NCBI GenBank assembly: GCA_003255025.1
Contig: QANY01006259.1
Span: forward strand, 1,295,664 to 1,359,663
DNA: 64,000 nt
Source: Datisca glomerata
Taxonomy: Eukaryota > Streptophyta > Magnoliopsida > Cucurbitales > Datiscaceae
Reading direction: 5' to 3'
Shown here one piece after another: positions 25,189 through 36,984 of the stretch. How positions within the stretch are numbered: the first letter of the stretch is position 1; the number at the start of each line of letters is the position of its first letter. The notes beneath the pieces were generated by a model, which did not search any database, was not told where the DNA came from, and worked only from the letters and a program-made list of their open reading frames with translations. The position numbers and the translations under genes were made by a program.

Positions 25189-25629
25189 CAAACTTGGTGG
25201 GGATAATTACTGTTCATTAACTGTTTCTACTTCAATATCTGCATAGTTCATACTGTTCACCGCCTATTATGGCTGGTTTAATTGTTGATATTGTTTGCTT
25301 ATTTGCTTACATGAATAATTGCTTATATTTAATCTCACTCTCCGTCCAAGTGGCTGGTTATTCTTATAATTGATTATTTCTCTATATTATTTGTTTGCCT
25401 AATCTGTGAATCTGTTTATCAGAGGCTGACGTATCAGCTTCTATTTGGTTAGCTTCAGGGACCTAGGTAAGACCTCTTAGATACGTAAATCCCGAGGGTA
25501 GGGTGGTTGTAGAGGCGAAAGGGAGCATAGTGAAACCTAATAGGAGGTTGTAGAAGTCACCACAAGGTTAGTAACAAAAAATGCAATATAAAAATCTCAA
25601 TAATAAGAATAATTTAGTTATTTTGAGCA

Positions 25630-27630
25630 ATGAGTAGGTTATCTAGAAGTAGTTCTTCTAGTAGCATTAGGCCTATAATATCTTCAATGTCCAACATTTT
25701 TGGATGATGAATATTTTGAATTTACAGATGATCAAGTAGATCATAAATATTTTGAATACCCATCAGACGATCAAAATGATCATTTCGAATACCTTTCAGA
25801 TGATCGAGAAAATCATTTTGAAGACTTTAATCAAGTAAATGATCCATACCCAATAAAAATAAGAATTCCAATTCTTAATTATCCTTTAAAATTCAAATAG
25901 AGCAAGAATTAAAAAATTTAAAAATTAAAGGTCTAGAACCTAAAGGATTAAGTTTCCAAGAAACTCAGAAAAACCTTAATAATAAACAATCTAATAAAGT
26001 TAATTACCAATCTTTTAATTCTAAAGTTAGGGAGTATAACCAGTCTAGTACCCCTAAGATTTCTTTTTCTAGATCATCTATTAATAATGATCAAGATTTT
26101 AGGATTAACTAATCAAAATAAAAATTAAAAGAATATAAAAATTTAAATCCAAATATTCTACAGCAAGAACACAAACCAGATTGGGCAAGTCTAAATAAAC
26201 ACAATGATGACCCAACCAATCTTAATAGACATAATAGGTCCAAAGATTCATATAATATGAATCAAAGAAAAATCATACTTGCTGAATGGAAGGCATTCAT
26301 GTAAAAATATAAAGTTAACATATTTTTCCTTGATTATATCGAAGACATTTATGAGAAAACTAATAAATAATTCTCAAATCTAAATGGGTCAAGGAAGACT
26401 CTAGTGTGGTAACTGTCAGTCATCCACCACCTGAAAAAATCCTAATTGATCGTAAAACTTCTCAACCTAATAAAGATTTTATTAAACCTCTCCAACTTCA
26501 TTATGAGAAAACTCCTAATGAAGAAATACTTAGAATGTTAAAATCTTTAAGAGACAATGTCTCAAAATCAGATAACCATAGGTTAGAATCAACCTATGAG
26601 CCATCCATAATTCATAATTCTTCAAAATATAAAATTAAAAAATCTTGTAGTTCCGAATCCTATGAACCTTCAAATAGTATTAAGGAGGCATCCAAAGATT
26701 TAGAAATTAAATCATCTGTCAATGTTAGTAACCATGACAGTATCTTTGAATTAGAAATTCATAGGTTAGAACCTACCTATGAATATTCAATAATTAATGA
26801 ATCTTCAAATATTAAAAAAACATTAAAGAATTTAAAAATTAATGAATCATCTTATTCTGGTATGATTGATAATCAAAATAATTGTTCAGAATTCGAAAAC
26901 CTTACTAATGATAAACTTCAAGAAATAGATGACAATAGTTCAAATTTAGAAAACCATAGGTTAGAATCAACCTATGAATTTTTCACAATTAATGAGTCTT
27001 CAAACGTTAACAAAGTTGAAGAAACATTAAAATGTTTTGAAACTAAAAAATCATCCTATGAAGACACTAACCATAGAAATTCTTTAATCACTGTTTCTCC
27101 TTTCAAGATTTCAAAGGAAGAAGAATCAAATAAAAAATTAGTTGAACAACTCAATTACACCAATCAAAGTCTAATTACAAAGGTAAGTAATTAGACAAAA
27201 TTAAAAATAAAGTTGATGATCTTCGTAAACCTGAATCTAGTTAAACTCTAGAAGAAATTTTTTTAATAAATTTTTCAGACAAAACCACTCCAAATATGGT
27301 TCCGCCCAATAAATAGATTGATAAAATATTTCATGAATTAAAAATAATCAATCAAGATAATAGTTGAGATCCAGAAAGCCATAGGTCAGAGTCCACCTAT
27401 GATTCGTCTAAGTAAGTGAATCTTCAAACATTAATAATATTGAAGAATCAATTAAAAATTTAGAATCATCTGAAATTAAATCTGAAAAGATTATTAATAA
27501 TATATCTCATGAATTAAAGGTAATCAATTAACACAATAATTTAGATTTAAAAAATAATAGGTCAGAAACCACCTATGAATCGTCCACGATAAGTGAATCT
27601 TCAAACATTAATAATATTGAAGAATTACAT
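25630..27630 (+). pseudogene. N-terminal part of the caulimovirid polyprotein, degenerate
   Basis: An ATG at 25,630 opens a short serine-rich start that stops after 26 codons. The coding potential continues in other frames (25,700-25,900; about 25,903-26,390; then 26,406-27,192 as one clean run of 262 codons), so several frameshifts and stops separate them. The sequence is rich in Asn, Ser, Lys and Glu and mostly looks disordered. A KPDWASLNKHNDDPTN phrase near 26,180 and an EWKAF phrase near 26,290 precede the repeat zone. No movement-protein motif could be recognised. From about 27,540 the frame appears to run on into the capsid region, so this was probably the N-terminal part of the same polyprotein. 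Confidence 0.55.
26573..27620 (+). repeat. Coding tandem repeats of about 185 bp in the caulimovirid polyprotein
   Basis: Five copies of a unit whose core encodes HRLESTYEPS- or HRLEPTYEYS-like peptides followed by an INESSN phrase start at about 26,573, 26,757, 26,950, 27,378 and 27,553. Spacing is 184, 193, 428 and 175 bp, so one unit between the third and fourth has probably been lost or eroded. Their preserved phase suggests the duplication happened while the frame was translated. Confidence 0.75.
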
Positions 27631-27639
27631 AGAAATTTA

Positions 27640-28720
27640 GAAATTAATAAATTAGAAAGGAAATGGCCTAAAAAACCTATTCCTCGTGATATTCAAATTT
27701 CTGAAAATTCTTTAGTTAACCAATTTTCTGTTTCTACAGATAAATTACACGAATGGAATATTGATGAACTTTCTAAGCAGGAAGTTCTCAATAAATTTCA
27801 ACACTTGACAATGATAGCTAACAGCTACATTACCACACACAATTTACTTCACAATGAGGTAATCAATCTTTTAATCACAGGAGTCATAGGAATGCTACGT
27901 TCCTGGTGGGAAAATTATCTCACAAAAGAATCCAAAAATCTCATCCTTTTAGCAATAAAGATTAATGCTGAAGGAACACTAAATATTGAAGAAAAATTGG
28001 AAACATTACCTAGTGCCACCAATACACTTCTCTATACGATAGTTAAATACTTCATTGGAATGCCGAGTAATATTACTTCACATATCCATAATCAATTGAC
28101 CAAACTTAGGTGTCCAACCCTAAGTAAAATCCACTCGTACAAAAACCTATTTTTGTCCAAAATAATGTCAAGAGATGATAACAATCAATTCTCTTGGAGA
28201 GAAAAATTTATTAATAAAAATCCATTTTATACACACACGAAATAAGAATAGTCCTAAGTAATAACATAGGAAACATAGATTATGATAGTCTTAACTATGG
28301 TACGATTATTACTACAATACAAAAGGAAGATTTTCAAATATGCACTGATATGAAAAATAAAACTATAGAATATAAATTAGACAATTCTTGTGAGCAATAT
28401 GGTTTACCCCATATTAAGAAAAGTTCCCATTCAAACCCTAGAAGGTCTCACGAGCCTGATAGGAGAAAGTACCATAAGAATAAGCATAAGATTTTTAACC
28501 AATATTTTTCAAAGAATAAAAATTTTGACAAACGTTTCTTCAAGAATAAAGTTTATTCTAGAAGAAAACACAATAAATACTCTTTTGATAAAAATAAACT
28601 TAAGTATTTTAAATATGGCCAAAAGGGTCATTCCACTAAAACTTGTCAAGTTAAAGACAACATTAATCAATTAAAAATCTCTAATAAAGAAAAACAAGAA
28701 TTGTTTATAAGCACATAGTC
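27640..28720 (+). pseudogene. Caulimovirid capsid region with damaged zinc knuckle
   Basis: The 27,640-28,243 frame carries signatures of the plant pararetrovirus capsid: a MLRSWWENYLT phrase, a YTIVKYFIGMP phrase, an LRCPTLSKI phrase and a closing NQFSWREKFI phrase. After a short break the 28,350-28,718 frame is basic and ends with the zinc-knuckle remnant at 28,602-28,646. There the glycine, the histidine (28,629) and the last cysteine (28,644) are present, but both leading cysteines are tyrosine codons (28,605 and 28,614). The capsid packages the viral nucleic acid, and the knuckle normally binds zinc and RNA. The stop between the two frames and the lost cysteines mean the copy is dead. 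Confidence 0.75.
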
Positions 28721-29269
28721 GATAGAAAACTATGAAAGTGATAGTGATGATTAAGGAGAATTTGAATACACTGAGTCCACAAAATCTAACTCTTCCAGTT
28801 ATGGCAGTAATTCTCCTAACATCACAATGGGGTGTAGGGATAGTTGTCAAAAATTTAATAAATAAAAATAAAGAACAAGAAGAAAATCTCTTGATGGATT
28901 TAATTAATAAAAAAAATCCAGAATACCTAGAAAAACTTAGGAAAGTAATTTTAAAAGAAAATACTAAGTCTAACAATATCGCAAACCTTTCACAAACCCT
29001 TAAAAAATTCAATATGGGTAAAGGAAAGAAAAAAGAAGTTTTCCAACATGAACTTCTGAAAAAAAAAATTAAAATAAAAGAAGAATTAAATCTTTTAATA
29101 AAGAGTATAATTAAAATTCATGAATCTTATAAACTAGGAGAACCTAGTAGATTCTCAATTTCAATTAATAAGGTTGAAGAACCTATTATCAACAATCAAA
29201 ATAATGATAATTTTATCCAAACACTTAATTATATCAAAATCAAGAAATGGTGTACAATGGTTTAAATAA

Positions 29270-29660
29270 TCATTCAAGAATTTGATTTCACAACAATGTC
29301 TCATGTAGATTCAAGAGCAGATTTGAATTGTATGCAAGAAGGATTAGTTCCAACCAAGTACTTTAAGAAGACAAAAGAGTCTCTGTCTTCTGCCAATGGT
29401 ACTCGAATGCATATTAAAAAATGAAATCTCCAAAGTTCATATTTTCCAAGATAATGTATATTTTAAAACATCATTTGTCCTAGTAAAAAGTATGACAGCC
29501 AAAATAATTTTGGGTTTACCATTCATCTCTTTGTTATATCATTTCACAACACACTATGATGGGATAATTACTTATCCCATAGATGGACCGGTTAAATTCA
29601 AATTTCTTTCTTTTCCCCACATTGAGAATTTAAAAAATTTAAAACAAAATTCTGTTTTCA
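29270..29660 (+). pseudogene. Caulimovirid aspartic protease remnant
   Basis: At 29,308 the frame reads DSRADLNCMQEG, the retropepsin-type active site of caulimovirids. The residue right after Asp-Ser, normally a small one, is arginine. About 200 bp later comes ILGLPFISLLYHF followed by a PVKFKF phrase, the second conserved block of these proteases. The two blocks are in different frames (shift near 29,395). The enzyme would have processed the polyprotein. A frame continues to about 29,870 without a recognisable domain. Confidence 0.7.
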
Positions 29661-29874
29661 AATCCATGAATACAATCTCTTGCAAAAAGAAACCATTGAG
29701 ATTTTTACAAGTAAAAATTAAATTCTTTAAACAAAAAATTCATTGTTTGAAGATTAGTTATAAGTCTCTTAAGAATATTATAAGATGGATAAAATATTCA
29801 AAACCAAACAAAAGAGACTTAATCAACATACATAGAAATACTGGTATATTTAGCATAGAAACTAGATATTGACA

Positions 29875-30480
29875 AAACCAGACAAATAAAATTAAGCAAT
29901 ACAAGATTATATTTGACCATTATAAAATAATGCCATCCGCTCTGAACAAAATTCAGAATATAATAAATAAAAATTTTAATCAAATTATTAATTTCCCGGC
30001 TGACTGCATTCTTATTAAATAATACTGGTTGAGTTTTTTGATTGTTTACAATTATGAATATGTTAAACAATATTGGATCTACTCTAATTATCCGCCAGGA
30101 CAGTAAACAAGATAATAGAACCAAACTATCTCAAAATAGATTTCCAGGACTTAAAGTTTATTATTTCATTAATCAAATCATACAATTTGCCTTAATTCAA
30201 AAATTTCTTTTAAAAATTAACTGCAAGTCTGTAGAATATATTTTGAATGAAAAAATATTACTCCCAAATAAATTCTTTCCAGATAGCAACCCATTCTCAA
30301 TACTTTTAATCTCAATGTCCAATTTATTAATCCAATTTCTAACATTCTTTCTTATAATTTTATGCAGAAAATCATTCCAAGATTCAACAATGGAGGAACT
30401 TGAGAATTCCGACCAACTAGAAAATGGAAAAGTAGAACCCAGGATACTTAGTAAAATTCTTTTAAAATAAAAAAACTTAA
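29875..30480 (+). other. Position expected for reverse transcriptase: none recognisable
   Basis: Downstream of the protease, where caulimovirid reverse transcriptase and RNase H normally start, the sequence is A+T-rich and short frames predominate. The longest plus-strand frame (30,042-30,470) has no YxDD motif or RNase H acidic residues in context. Either about 2 kb was deleted or this unit never encoded the polymerase. Confidence 0.55.
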
Positions 30481-30489
30481 TGGGAGAAC

Positions 30490-32055
30490 AACCGCCTTTT
30501 GTTCAAAATCCCCGTTTATTATTAATTATGGTCATAATGGATTTGAATATCTAAGAAATGACTGGACTAATGAAATAGATGAATTTTTAGAAGATGTTGG
30601 ATTAAAGGATGACTTCAATGCAACATTAATTCAGTGGTATGAAAAATGTGAAAAATTAGGTTTTCATAAAGATAATGAAATCTGTTATGATGACAGTAAG
30701 ATTTTAACCATAAATCTTTTGAGACAAGTAGTATTTAAAATTGAATTTCCAAATAAAATAATAGAAGAATTTCTGATTCCAGAAGGAACACTCTTCATCA
30801 TGCCTAACGGATTTCAAAAGAGTCATAGGCATGCAGTAGAATCCTTAACTGAAAAAATCAGTATTACTTTCAGAAATCATGTGAGAATGATGAATGACTC
30901 GATAATAGAAGAGTATTTGACTCAACAATTGGCCCCTTAAGGCTCAAATCAAAGATGAGTCTTCTACTCCTAACCAAGCCCAATCAACGACACTTGGGTG
31001 CAATGGACTCAATCATCAATCAACCAGCCAATTTGACCCATTCCCAATGTCCTTCGATGCCCAATTAATTTCAAAATACAAGAATTCATCATTTGATTTT
31101 CAAAAAATGGCCAGTGAAAATCTCTTTCATATTGAGCCTCCATTTGCTCATTTAAACGATCTGACTAAAATTGCCAAAACCCATTTCATTCATAAATTCC
31201 ACTATATCCCTGGACATAATAATAAAAACCTTAGTTTCTACAAAAATATTCTCTTAAAAACAGAATCCATAGAAATTAGCCCGATCAGAAATTCTGAAGA
31301 AAGAATTATTTACCATTCTTTCTCTATCCTCAGAATCATATTATGGAGGATTGGAAAATCCATCCTTCAAGTTTCAAAACAATTTCAGATAGAAAACAAT
31401 ATAATTATTTTGACTATATTGATGCGTGGCACAATAATTTCTTGCATCAAAATAGTGATTTCAATCACTTTTGGTTCTTAAAATTTGATAACAGTTTCAA
31501 AATTGATTCTCCAAGCTAGTTCTTAAAATGGTCGTCCATTCATGATTTTATCTTAGAACTTTTTCCAATTGATTTACAACAATGTTTCAATTTATTTTTA
31601 AAGGTTTACAAGCCCTCACTAATTGAGATTTTATTTCCCCAAATATTTTATTTTTCAATAAAATACAAAATACCTTGGATTTGGAAACGACAATACTCGA
31701 TTGAAAAAGAAATTTTCACCAGAGAATATTATGTTAGATGGTGGGATAAATTGAACACCTAGAAAATTATTGCATCCATCAATTATGAATTTGCAAGTAT
31801 CCATCCCAATATGAGACTAACAAATCCTTTCATCCAAGCTCCATTAAAAATTAAAGAGCCCATTGACCTAGCTCCACAAATAAAAATATCTAATCCAAAT
31901 TCTTCCAACCCCAAATCAAAGTCCAAATACAAACCATTTTCAAAGGATAAATCAATGGACACAACTCCAAAGTCTAAATTAAAGAAAAAATTACTCCAAG
32001 AAATACTTCTCCTTTTGGAGAAAAATACTGAATCTGACTCTGAATCACCTTAAGA
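30490..32055 (+). pseudogene. Second ORF region of the caulimovirid unit, function unknown
   Basis: Broken frames carry phrases recurrent in caulimovirid-derived plant proteins of unknown role: NYGHNGFEYLRNDW (about 30,515), TFRNHVRMMNDSIIEEYL (about 30,870), FDYIDAWHNNFLHQNSDF (about 31,410) and, near 31,675, a PWIWKRQY phrase followed by a YVRWWDKL phrase. A Lys/Ser/Pro-rich tail follows (31,811-32,050) and ends in SDSESP and a stop. At least four frame breaks separate the segments. I assign it as the second ORF from position and these motifs only, without a known biochemical function. Confidence 0.5.
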
Positions 32056-32592
32056 ATCAAGTTACTAAAAACAAAAGGAATCCAGGAAAGCCACTCTTCA
32101 GTAATTGAATGACCCATCCAATAATGATGATCTCAGTAATAATTCAGATGAAATGAGTAAAGAATTTATCTTTGGCAGAATACTAATGTTTGAATAAAAG
32201 TATTTGATGAATCATGATGACACCTTGACCCAATGCAACGGTCATGATGATCTCCAAGAAAAGACAATAATCAATAATCATAAACACAAGAGTCCAAAAC
32301 AACAATTGTCAAGGACCCAAGTATACAGTATTGATGACTTTCAAAATATAGCAATAATGACTTCCAAAGATGAAGGCACAAAAACCGAGATAGCAATTAT
32401 CAAAGAATCTTTATATTTTTGTCTTCTTCCTTAATGATTGTACTAAGTTGTCAAATAATTAGGCAACTATTCATACTTTTTACTATTCCTAGTTAAAAGT
32501 AGACAAAAGTAGAAATGTAAAATGTTTTTACTTTTGTAGAATAGAATAGTTCATGTAAGTTATGAGTTCCTGGTGAACTCCACTTTCCTTAG

Positions 32593-32603
32593 CTATAAAT
32601 AGG
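32593..32603 (+). promoter_or_regulatory. TATA box of the caulimovirid pregenomic promoter
   Basis: CTATAAATAGG lies about 180 bp upstream of the right terminal repeat, as in the 35S-type promoters of this family. The leader after it contains a T-rich tract and then the repeat. It would drive transcripts from the right end of the unit into the flanking DNA if still active. Confidence 0.7.
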
Positions 32604-32773
32604 TAGCCTCTCGCATTTGTGAATCAGAACTCGTTTTACAACTCTTACTATTTGAGAGCTAAAACCTGTTTTGTGAGACAAAGCTTTCTTCTTCTACTCC
32701 TCTTTTGTAAATCTTTTCTTTTTTTTTTCTTCAACGTAAATTAGTGAGCGGGAGCGCTAATTTATTGTTGCAA

Positions 32774-32910
32774 ATAAACTCTGTTTGTGTAAGTCTTTAA
32801 TCTTACACCATAATACAGTAACTGTTTTTACTATTTATTAATACAGTTTTACTATTTATTTTCTTGCCTCTTAATACCCCATCTTAAATACTGTTCAATT
32901 CCGCGCCTTT
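32774..32910 (+). repeat. Right terminal repeat of the caulimovirid unit
   Basis: This is a direct copy of 25,040-25,176, followed at once by a (TA)n run (32,911-32,929) instead of a primer site. It marks the right border of the insertion. Confidence 0.85.
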
Positions 32911-32929
32911 ATATATATATATATATTAA

Positions 32930-33611
32930 AATAATTAATATTAGATATTTTAAAATATTGAATATTTTTATTAAAAGATAAAATATTGAATGCTAGTAAC
33001 CAGAACTATAATGCAATGTTTTTAATTTATTTTTTAATCAATATGAAATAATCTCTTATAGGTTGTAAATTCATTTTTTTATTCATTCTTACACGAAACG
33101 TATGACAATGTTAAATAATCAGGTCCCAATAGTCCAATCCGACTAAATTAGTACAGTCAAATACAAACTGCTAAACGTAATCTAAGGCATTACTTCATAG
33201 TTCCAATAACTACCTCATGTTCATTTGGCTCATGATATGAATTTGTGTCTTCAGATCTGTTTTTAAAAAATAAGGGGAACGGTGATATTTTTTAAAAGTT
33301 TTACGTATCCCAAAACATTTTTAGTAGTAGTATTCAATAAGCCTTTTAGTGTAATTTTTTCTAACTTTGTTCAATTTTTTTTTCAAAATTAGTTAAGATT
33401 GAAATACATATTCGTATACTTGTTTTTGGGTAACTATATTTTTCAAAAACACAAAAATACAAATACAAAAATGATATTATAGCATTTAACCATTATAATA
33501 GAGTGTTATAGGTTTTTAATCAATTAAATTAATAACTAGGTTAATTTGACTATAATTTTTTATTTACATTCAAACCCCTCTCTAAGACCATAACTATTGA
33601 TGTTAGATAAA
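32930..33611. other. A+T-rich spacer, no gene
   Basis: Non-coding sequence between the pararetrovirus unit and the Mutator-like element, with several homopolymer runs. Nothing else was seen. Confidence 0.5.
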
Positions 33612-33621
33612 AAATAAAATG

Positions 33622-33880
33622 CCAATTTTAACAAGACCCCATCAACTTTGATCATATTTTAACCGTAAACTTCAACCTTAAACTATTCATTACAAACCTT
33701 TCAACTTTCATCATCAATAAAATACAGCCCTTACAGTCACTTCTCACCTCCAAGTTAAAAATGGTCATGTGCAGTGCAGTGACATGTCCATTGTCTTCCC
33801 CAAAATACCCCTTAAGGGTGCTCTTAGTGCATGCTATGTTTTATTGAAAAAATATGAAGAGTTTTTTTATGACAAAAATG
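33622..33880 (+). repeat. Left terminal inverted repeat of the MULE
   Basis: This is the inverted counterpart of 44,525-44,777 and begins ccaattttaacaagac. The first few bases differ from the right end (agggttaatttc), so the tip is slightly eroded. Confidence 0.7.
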
Positions 33881-34034
33881 TTACACAATTTTAGATGTTT
33901 CTTTTCCCATCTAAACACTTACAGCTTTGATAATCTTTTATCGACCTGACCTTTCGTTGGGCTGTATTTCGAACATAATTAAGTTTAATTTTTTCACCAT
34001 TAAAAGTATGAGTTAGGTGTAGGATTTTGAAAGG

Positions 34035-34375
34035 GTGGAAGTACATGGGTTTCAATATGGTTTTGAAATTTCATGGCAGATTTTGACAAGAAAAGCACGT
34101 AACGTCCGTGATCGTGATTTTAAGTGGTTGAGATCGAGCTTGAGTTCTTCAGAATCAAGCTGTGAAAATGGGTTTTCTTCGTCAAAATTTGATGCGACAG
34201 ATACTTTGCTCCCAAAACACAAATATGGGTTTGTCAAAACAAATTTAAATGCCATGAAAATCTACGAAGATTTGAACAAAGTGAAGCAACCGATCTCCCT
34301 AATACCCTGGCGGTTGGCTTTCAAGCTTTCAAAATCTTCAATGGAGAAAGTCCAAAGAAGCTGAAATTCCGAACT
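34035..34375 (+). pseudogene. Captured gene fragment resembling BIG GRAIN 1
   Basis: The frame has a serine-rich stretch (SSLSSSESSCENGFSSSKF) and then NAMKIYEDLNKVKQPIS, closely like the ALKIYGDLKKVKQPISPG block of plant BIG GRAIN 1-like proteins. After a frameshift near 34,295 the continuation reads PGGWLSSF, then in another frame NGESPKKLKF, which fits the rest of that conserved block. BIG GRAIN 1 proteins are plasma-membrane-associated regulators of auxin response and organ size. There is no complete gene: N-terminal and C-terminal regions are absent, and the piece lies inside a MULE. The frame shown starts in sequence that does not match the family. The identification rests on one block from memory of the family. 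Confidence 0.5.
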
Positions 34376-34419
34376 TACACAATTAAATTATGTATTTTCT
34401 TCAGTTTAACAACAATATG

Positions 34420-35065
34420 TGATCAGGTAAAAAATATTCATTGCCACGTGAACTAGAAGGGTCAACCAAAGGGCTCACGGAAAGAGACAGAAAAATGAAA
34501 ACGGGAGAGAAGACTGATGTCGTGAGACACCCGTAAACAAACGAGGAACGGTTAGACGCATACAGAGATCGGGAAAAGAAACCTGAGATTCAGAGAACTA
34601 CCCTGAACGGGTAAAGCCCTAGTTGAATTATGCAAGAACGGGAAGAGAAAGATCAGAAGAAGAACAGGAACAGATGAAAGGGATCCAGAATGACAGTCAA
34701 GTGGCATGATTGATTAGGGAGTTGAATGACTCAGACGAGACAGGATGGTAGACCACCAAATGGCTACGACTGACTGGCTCGAACCACAAGCAATCACCAA
34801 GCGTCTGTGACTGATTAGCGGGTGAATAAGACATATGAAAATGATAAGTAAGGAAGGAAAATAGGTTCATACCTGGCAGAAAGATCTCCACGAATACGTG
34901 TAATCTCTAGGCATAATGAGTTCCTCTGAGACCATATGGGGGAGGATAATAATTTAACTCTCTTTTATTATTATTCTAATCAACTCATGTAAATCAGGAA
35001 GCCTTTATACGGTCAGTGTGTTAAATGAAACATGGATATTCAATACAACTCAAAGCATTTACTCC

Positions 35066-35114
<49 letters not shown>

Positions 35115-35198
35115 CTCTCTCTCATTAATTCTCATATAAATAAACCCTTATCAATACTTTCCTCTTTGATATCTGATTAACGGAAAAAATCTTTTACA
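34420..35198 (+). repeat. 5' LTR of the Tat element
   Basis: This 779-bp LTR starts TGATCAGGTAAAAAATATTC and ends CTTTTACA. It contains a (CA)n microsatellite at 35,068-35,110 followed by (CT)n, and a region of about 70 bp (around 34,815-34,890) absent from the 3' LTR. The sequence after it, ttttggtgttttcattgaga, should be the primer-binding site, but I could not assign its tRNA. Confidence 0.9.
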
Positions 35199-35262
35199 TT
35201 TTGGTGTTTTCATTGAGAGCTGAGAGAAAAGCTCAAGAGGCCCACACTACAAGACCATAAAA

Positions 35263-36190
35263 ATGCCTAGAACCAGATCCAATGAAGCCCTAAATGAGGG
35301 AAACGGAACCAGAAATGGAGATGACCATGTAGATCAACCAACCCCACAAATGGAAATGTTGTAGACGATCCTGAACAAGATGCATGACATGGAACGGAGG
35401 AACGATAAAGCAATACGTAGCGCATGGAAGAATGTGCAAGATCAGATCAACACACTACAATAGGAACTTGCAAAAACATGAGTAGAGGTTAGTCAACGGG
35501 TGAATGATGATGAACGAGAAAATAACAATGAACAAGAAGCCCACTCTGGGGGCAACCGTCGAGATGGAAGACAAGGAAACCACGAGAACAGTTGAAACAT
35601 GCGACGAGAAGAGGAAGTCCAGTCATTGAACCTCATGAAGGAGGCTATGGGAGAGGCTCGAAAATCCCGAGTCATGTCAAAGGAAGCAAGAGAAGAATTG
35701 TTAGAACAAAAGATGATGGAAATGAGGAATCTCGGGAGTACGAGAAAAATCGACCTCGAGTCTCTTATCTGAACACCATTAAGCCTAGAAGTCCTAGCGG
35801 CGCCTATACCCAGAAAATTTGTTGCTCCCAGATTAAAATGCTACGAAGGAAAAACTGATCTCATAGACCATCTCCAATTATTTAGAAAAGATATGGTGCT
35901 GTACCAACATGATGACAAGTTGATGTTCAGAATGTTCTCCACTAGTCTAGACAGGACAGATTTCAACTGGTATCACTCTTTGCCGATGCACTCTACTGCG
36001 AGCTTCGCTGTCTTGTCCTCCATTTTCATAGAGCAATATTACTTCTCGTACAATCATGGAAGACTCGAAACACCTGATGAGAATCTCTACTAAGGAAGGG
36101 GAGTCCCTGCTGGAGTACACTAATCGCTTTAAAGACGAGATGGCCACGGTCGAGAACTGTGATGACTAGTTCACTAAATTGGCCTTCCGA
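35263..36190 (+). pseudogene. Tat element gag, degenerate
   Basis: The ATG at 35,263 opens with MPRTRSNEALNEGNGTRN. The frame is stopped within 40 codons and recurs in several pieces. The retrotransposon gag domain is visible near 35,840-36,060, with a CYEGKTDLIDHLQLFRKDM phrase followed by a FNWYHSLP phrase, matching the 'DH...F...W..LP' pattern of plant gypsy Gag proteins. Gag would form the virus-like particle. The downstream zinc-knuckle and protease zones (36.2-36.9 kb) are too decayed to recognise. Confidence 0.75.
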
Positions 36191-36984
36191 CGAGGTCTAG
36201 ACCTATAATCACCTTTTTTTTAAGAATCTGTTAAAAGTGAAACCTCTTTCTGTGGCAGAAGTTTTCCAACGGGCGCAAGCATACATCACTCTTGGAGAGG
36301 AAAATAGGAGTATGCAGAGAACGGCTAAATGAAAGAAAGAGGAATCATGGAAACAGGAAAGAGGTATGAGACCCAAAAAAGGAAGCACTACAAAATGAAA
36401 AGAGAAGATGTGAAGAATATCAAGCAATAAAGAATCACGTATCCAAGATGGGATCTTGACAGCGTCCACCAAAGGCATAATGTCTACACACTGTGGACCA
36501 TTTCGGTCAACCTGATACTAGAGTCTATCAAAGATAAACCTAAGTTGAAAGGACCAGCTCTGCTTACCAAGAAAAACCTATAGGGTTAAAGATAAGTACT
36601 GCTCCTACCACAAGAGCAACAACCATTACACACGGGACTATTTTTAGCTTAAAGATTATAATGAATAACTGTTCAAGGAAGGGTACCTTAGTCAATTCAT
36701 AAAGAAAGATGAACAAAAGTAGGAGGCTAAGAAAGACAGTCATGGGAAAGACAAGCGAGACAAGGGGAAGCAACCCCTCTGCATCATTGACATGGTTATA
36801 GCACTAAGTGAACAAGAAGGAATAATGAAAAAGGAAAGGAAGATATACTACAAACGACCAATGTTATAAAGACATCGGCAAAACCTTCAGACTTCAACAG
36901 GAATCTGCCATTGGTGTTCGACGATTTAGATCTTAAGCATGACGGGCACCATAATGATGCTCTAATAATCTAAATACAAGTTGG

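Larger units (their letters stand above)
25040..32910 (+). mobile_element. Endogenous caulimovirid (florendovirus-like), unit length, decayed
   Basis: The unit is bounded by a direct repeat of about 137 bp (25,040-25,176 and 32,774-32,910), as expected from a terminally redundant pararetroviral transcript. It has a tRNA-Met primer site at 25,177, a capsid region with a zinc-knuckle remnant (27.6-28.7 kb), an aspartic protease remnant (29.3 kb), a second ORF region (30.5-32.1 kb) and a TATA box at 32,593. Repeat to repeat, the unit is about 7.7 kb, a normal caulimovirid genome size. No reverse transcriptase, RNase H or movement protein is recognisable. Stops and frameshifts break all reading frames, so it is not infectious. 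TA/CA microsatellites touch both borders, which matches the published habit of endogenous florendoviruses to sit in TA repeats. Genus assignment is inference. Confidence 0.75.

Noticed and set aside
29819..30124. Minus-strand 101-codon frame in the pararetrovirus unit
   Set aside because: It is hydrophobic by A+T composition only, and caulimovirids code on one strand.
34052..34255. Minus-strand frame across the BIG GRAIN 1-like fragment
   Set aside because: It is the shadow of the plus-strand block, and only the plus-strand reading matches a known conserved motif.
36209..36773. Minus-strand frames with hydrophobic stretches inside the Tat element
   Set aside because: They are antisense to the decayed gag-protease zone, with no conservation or motif.
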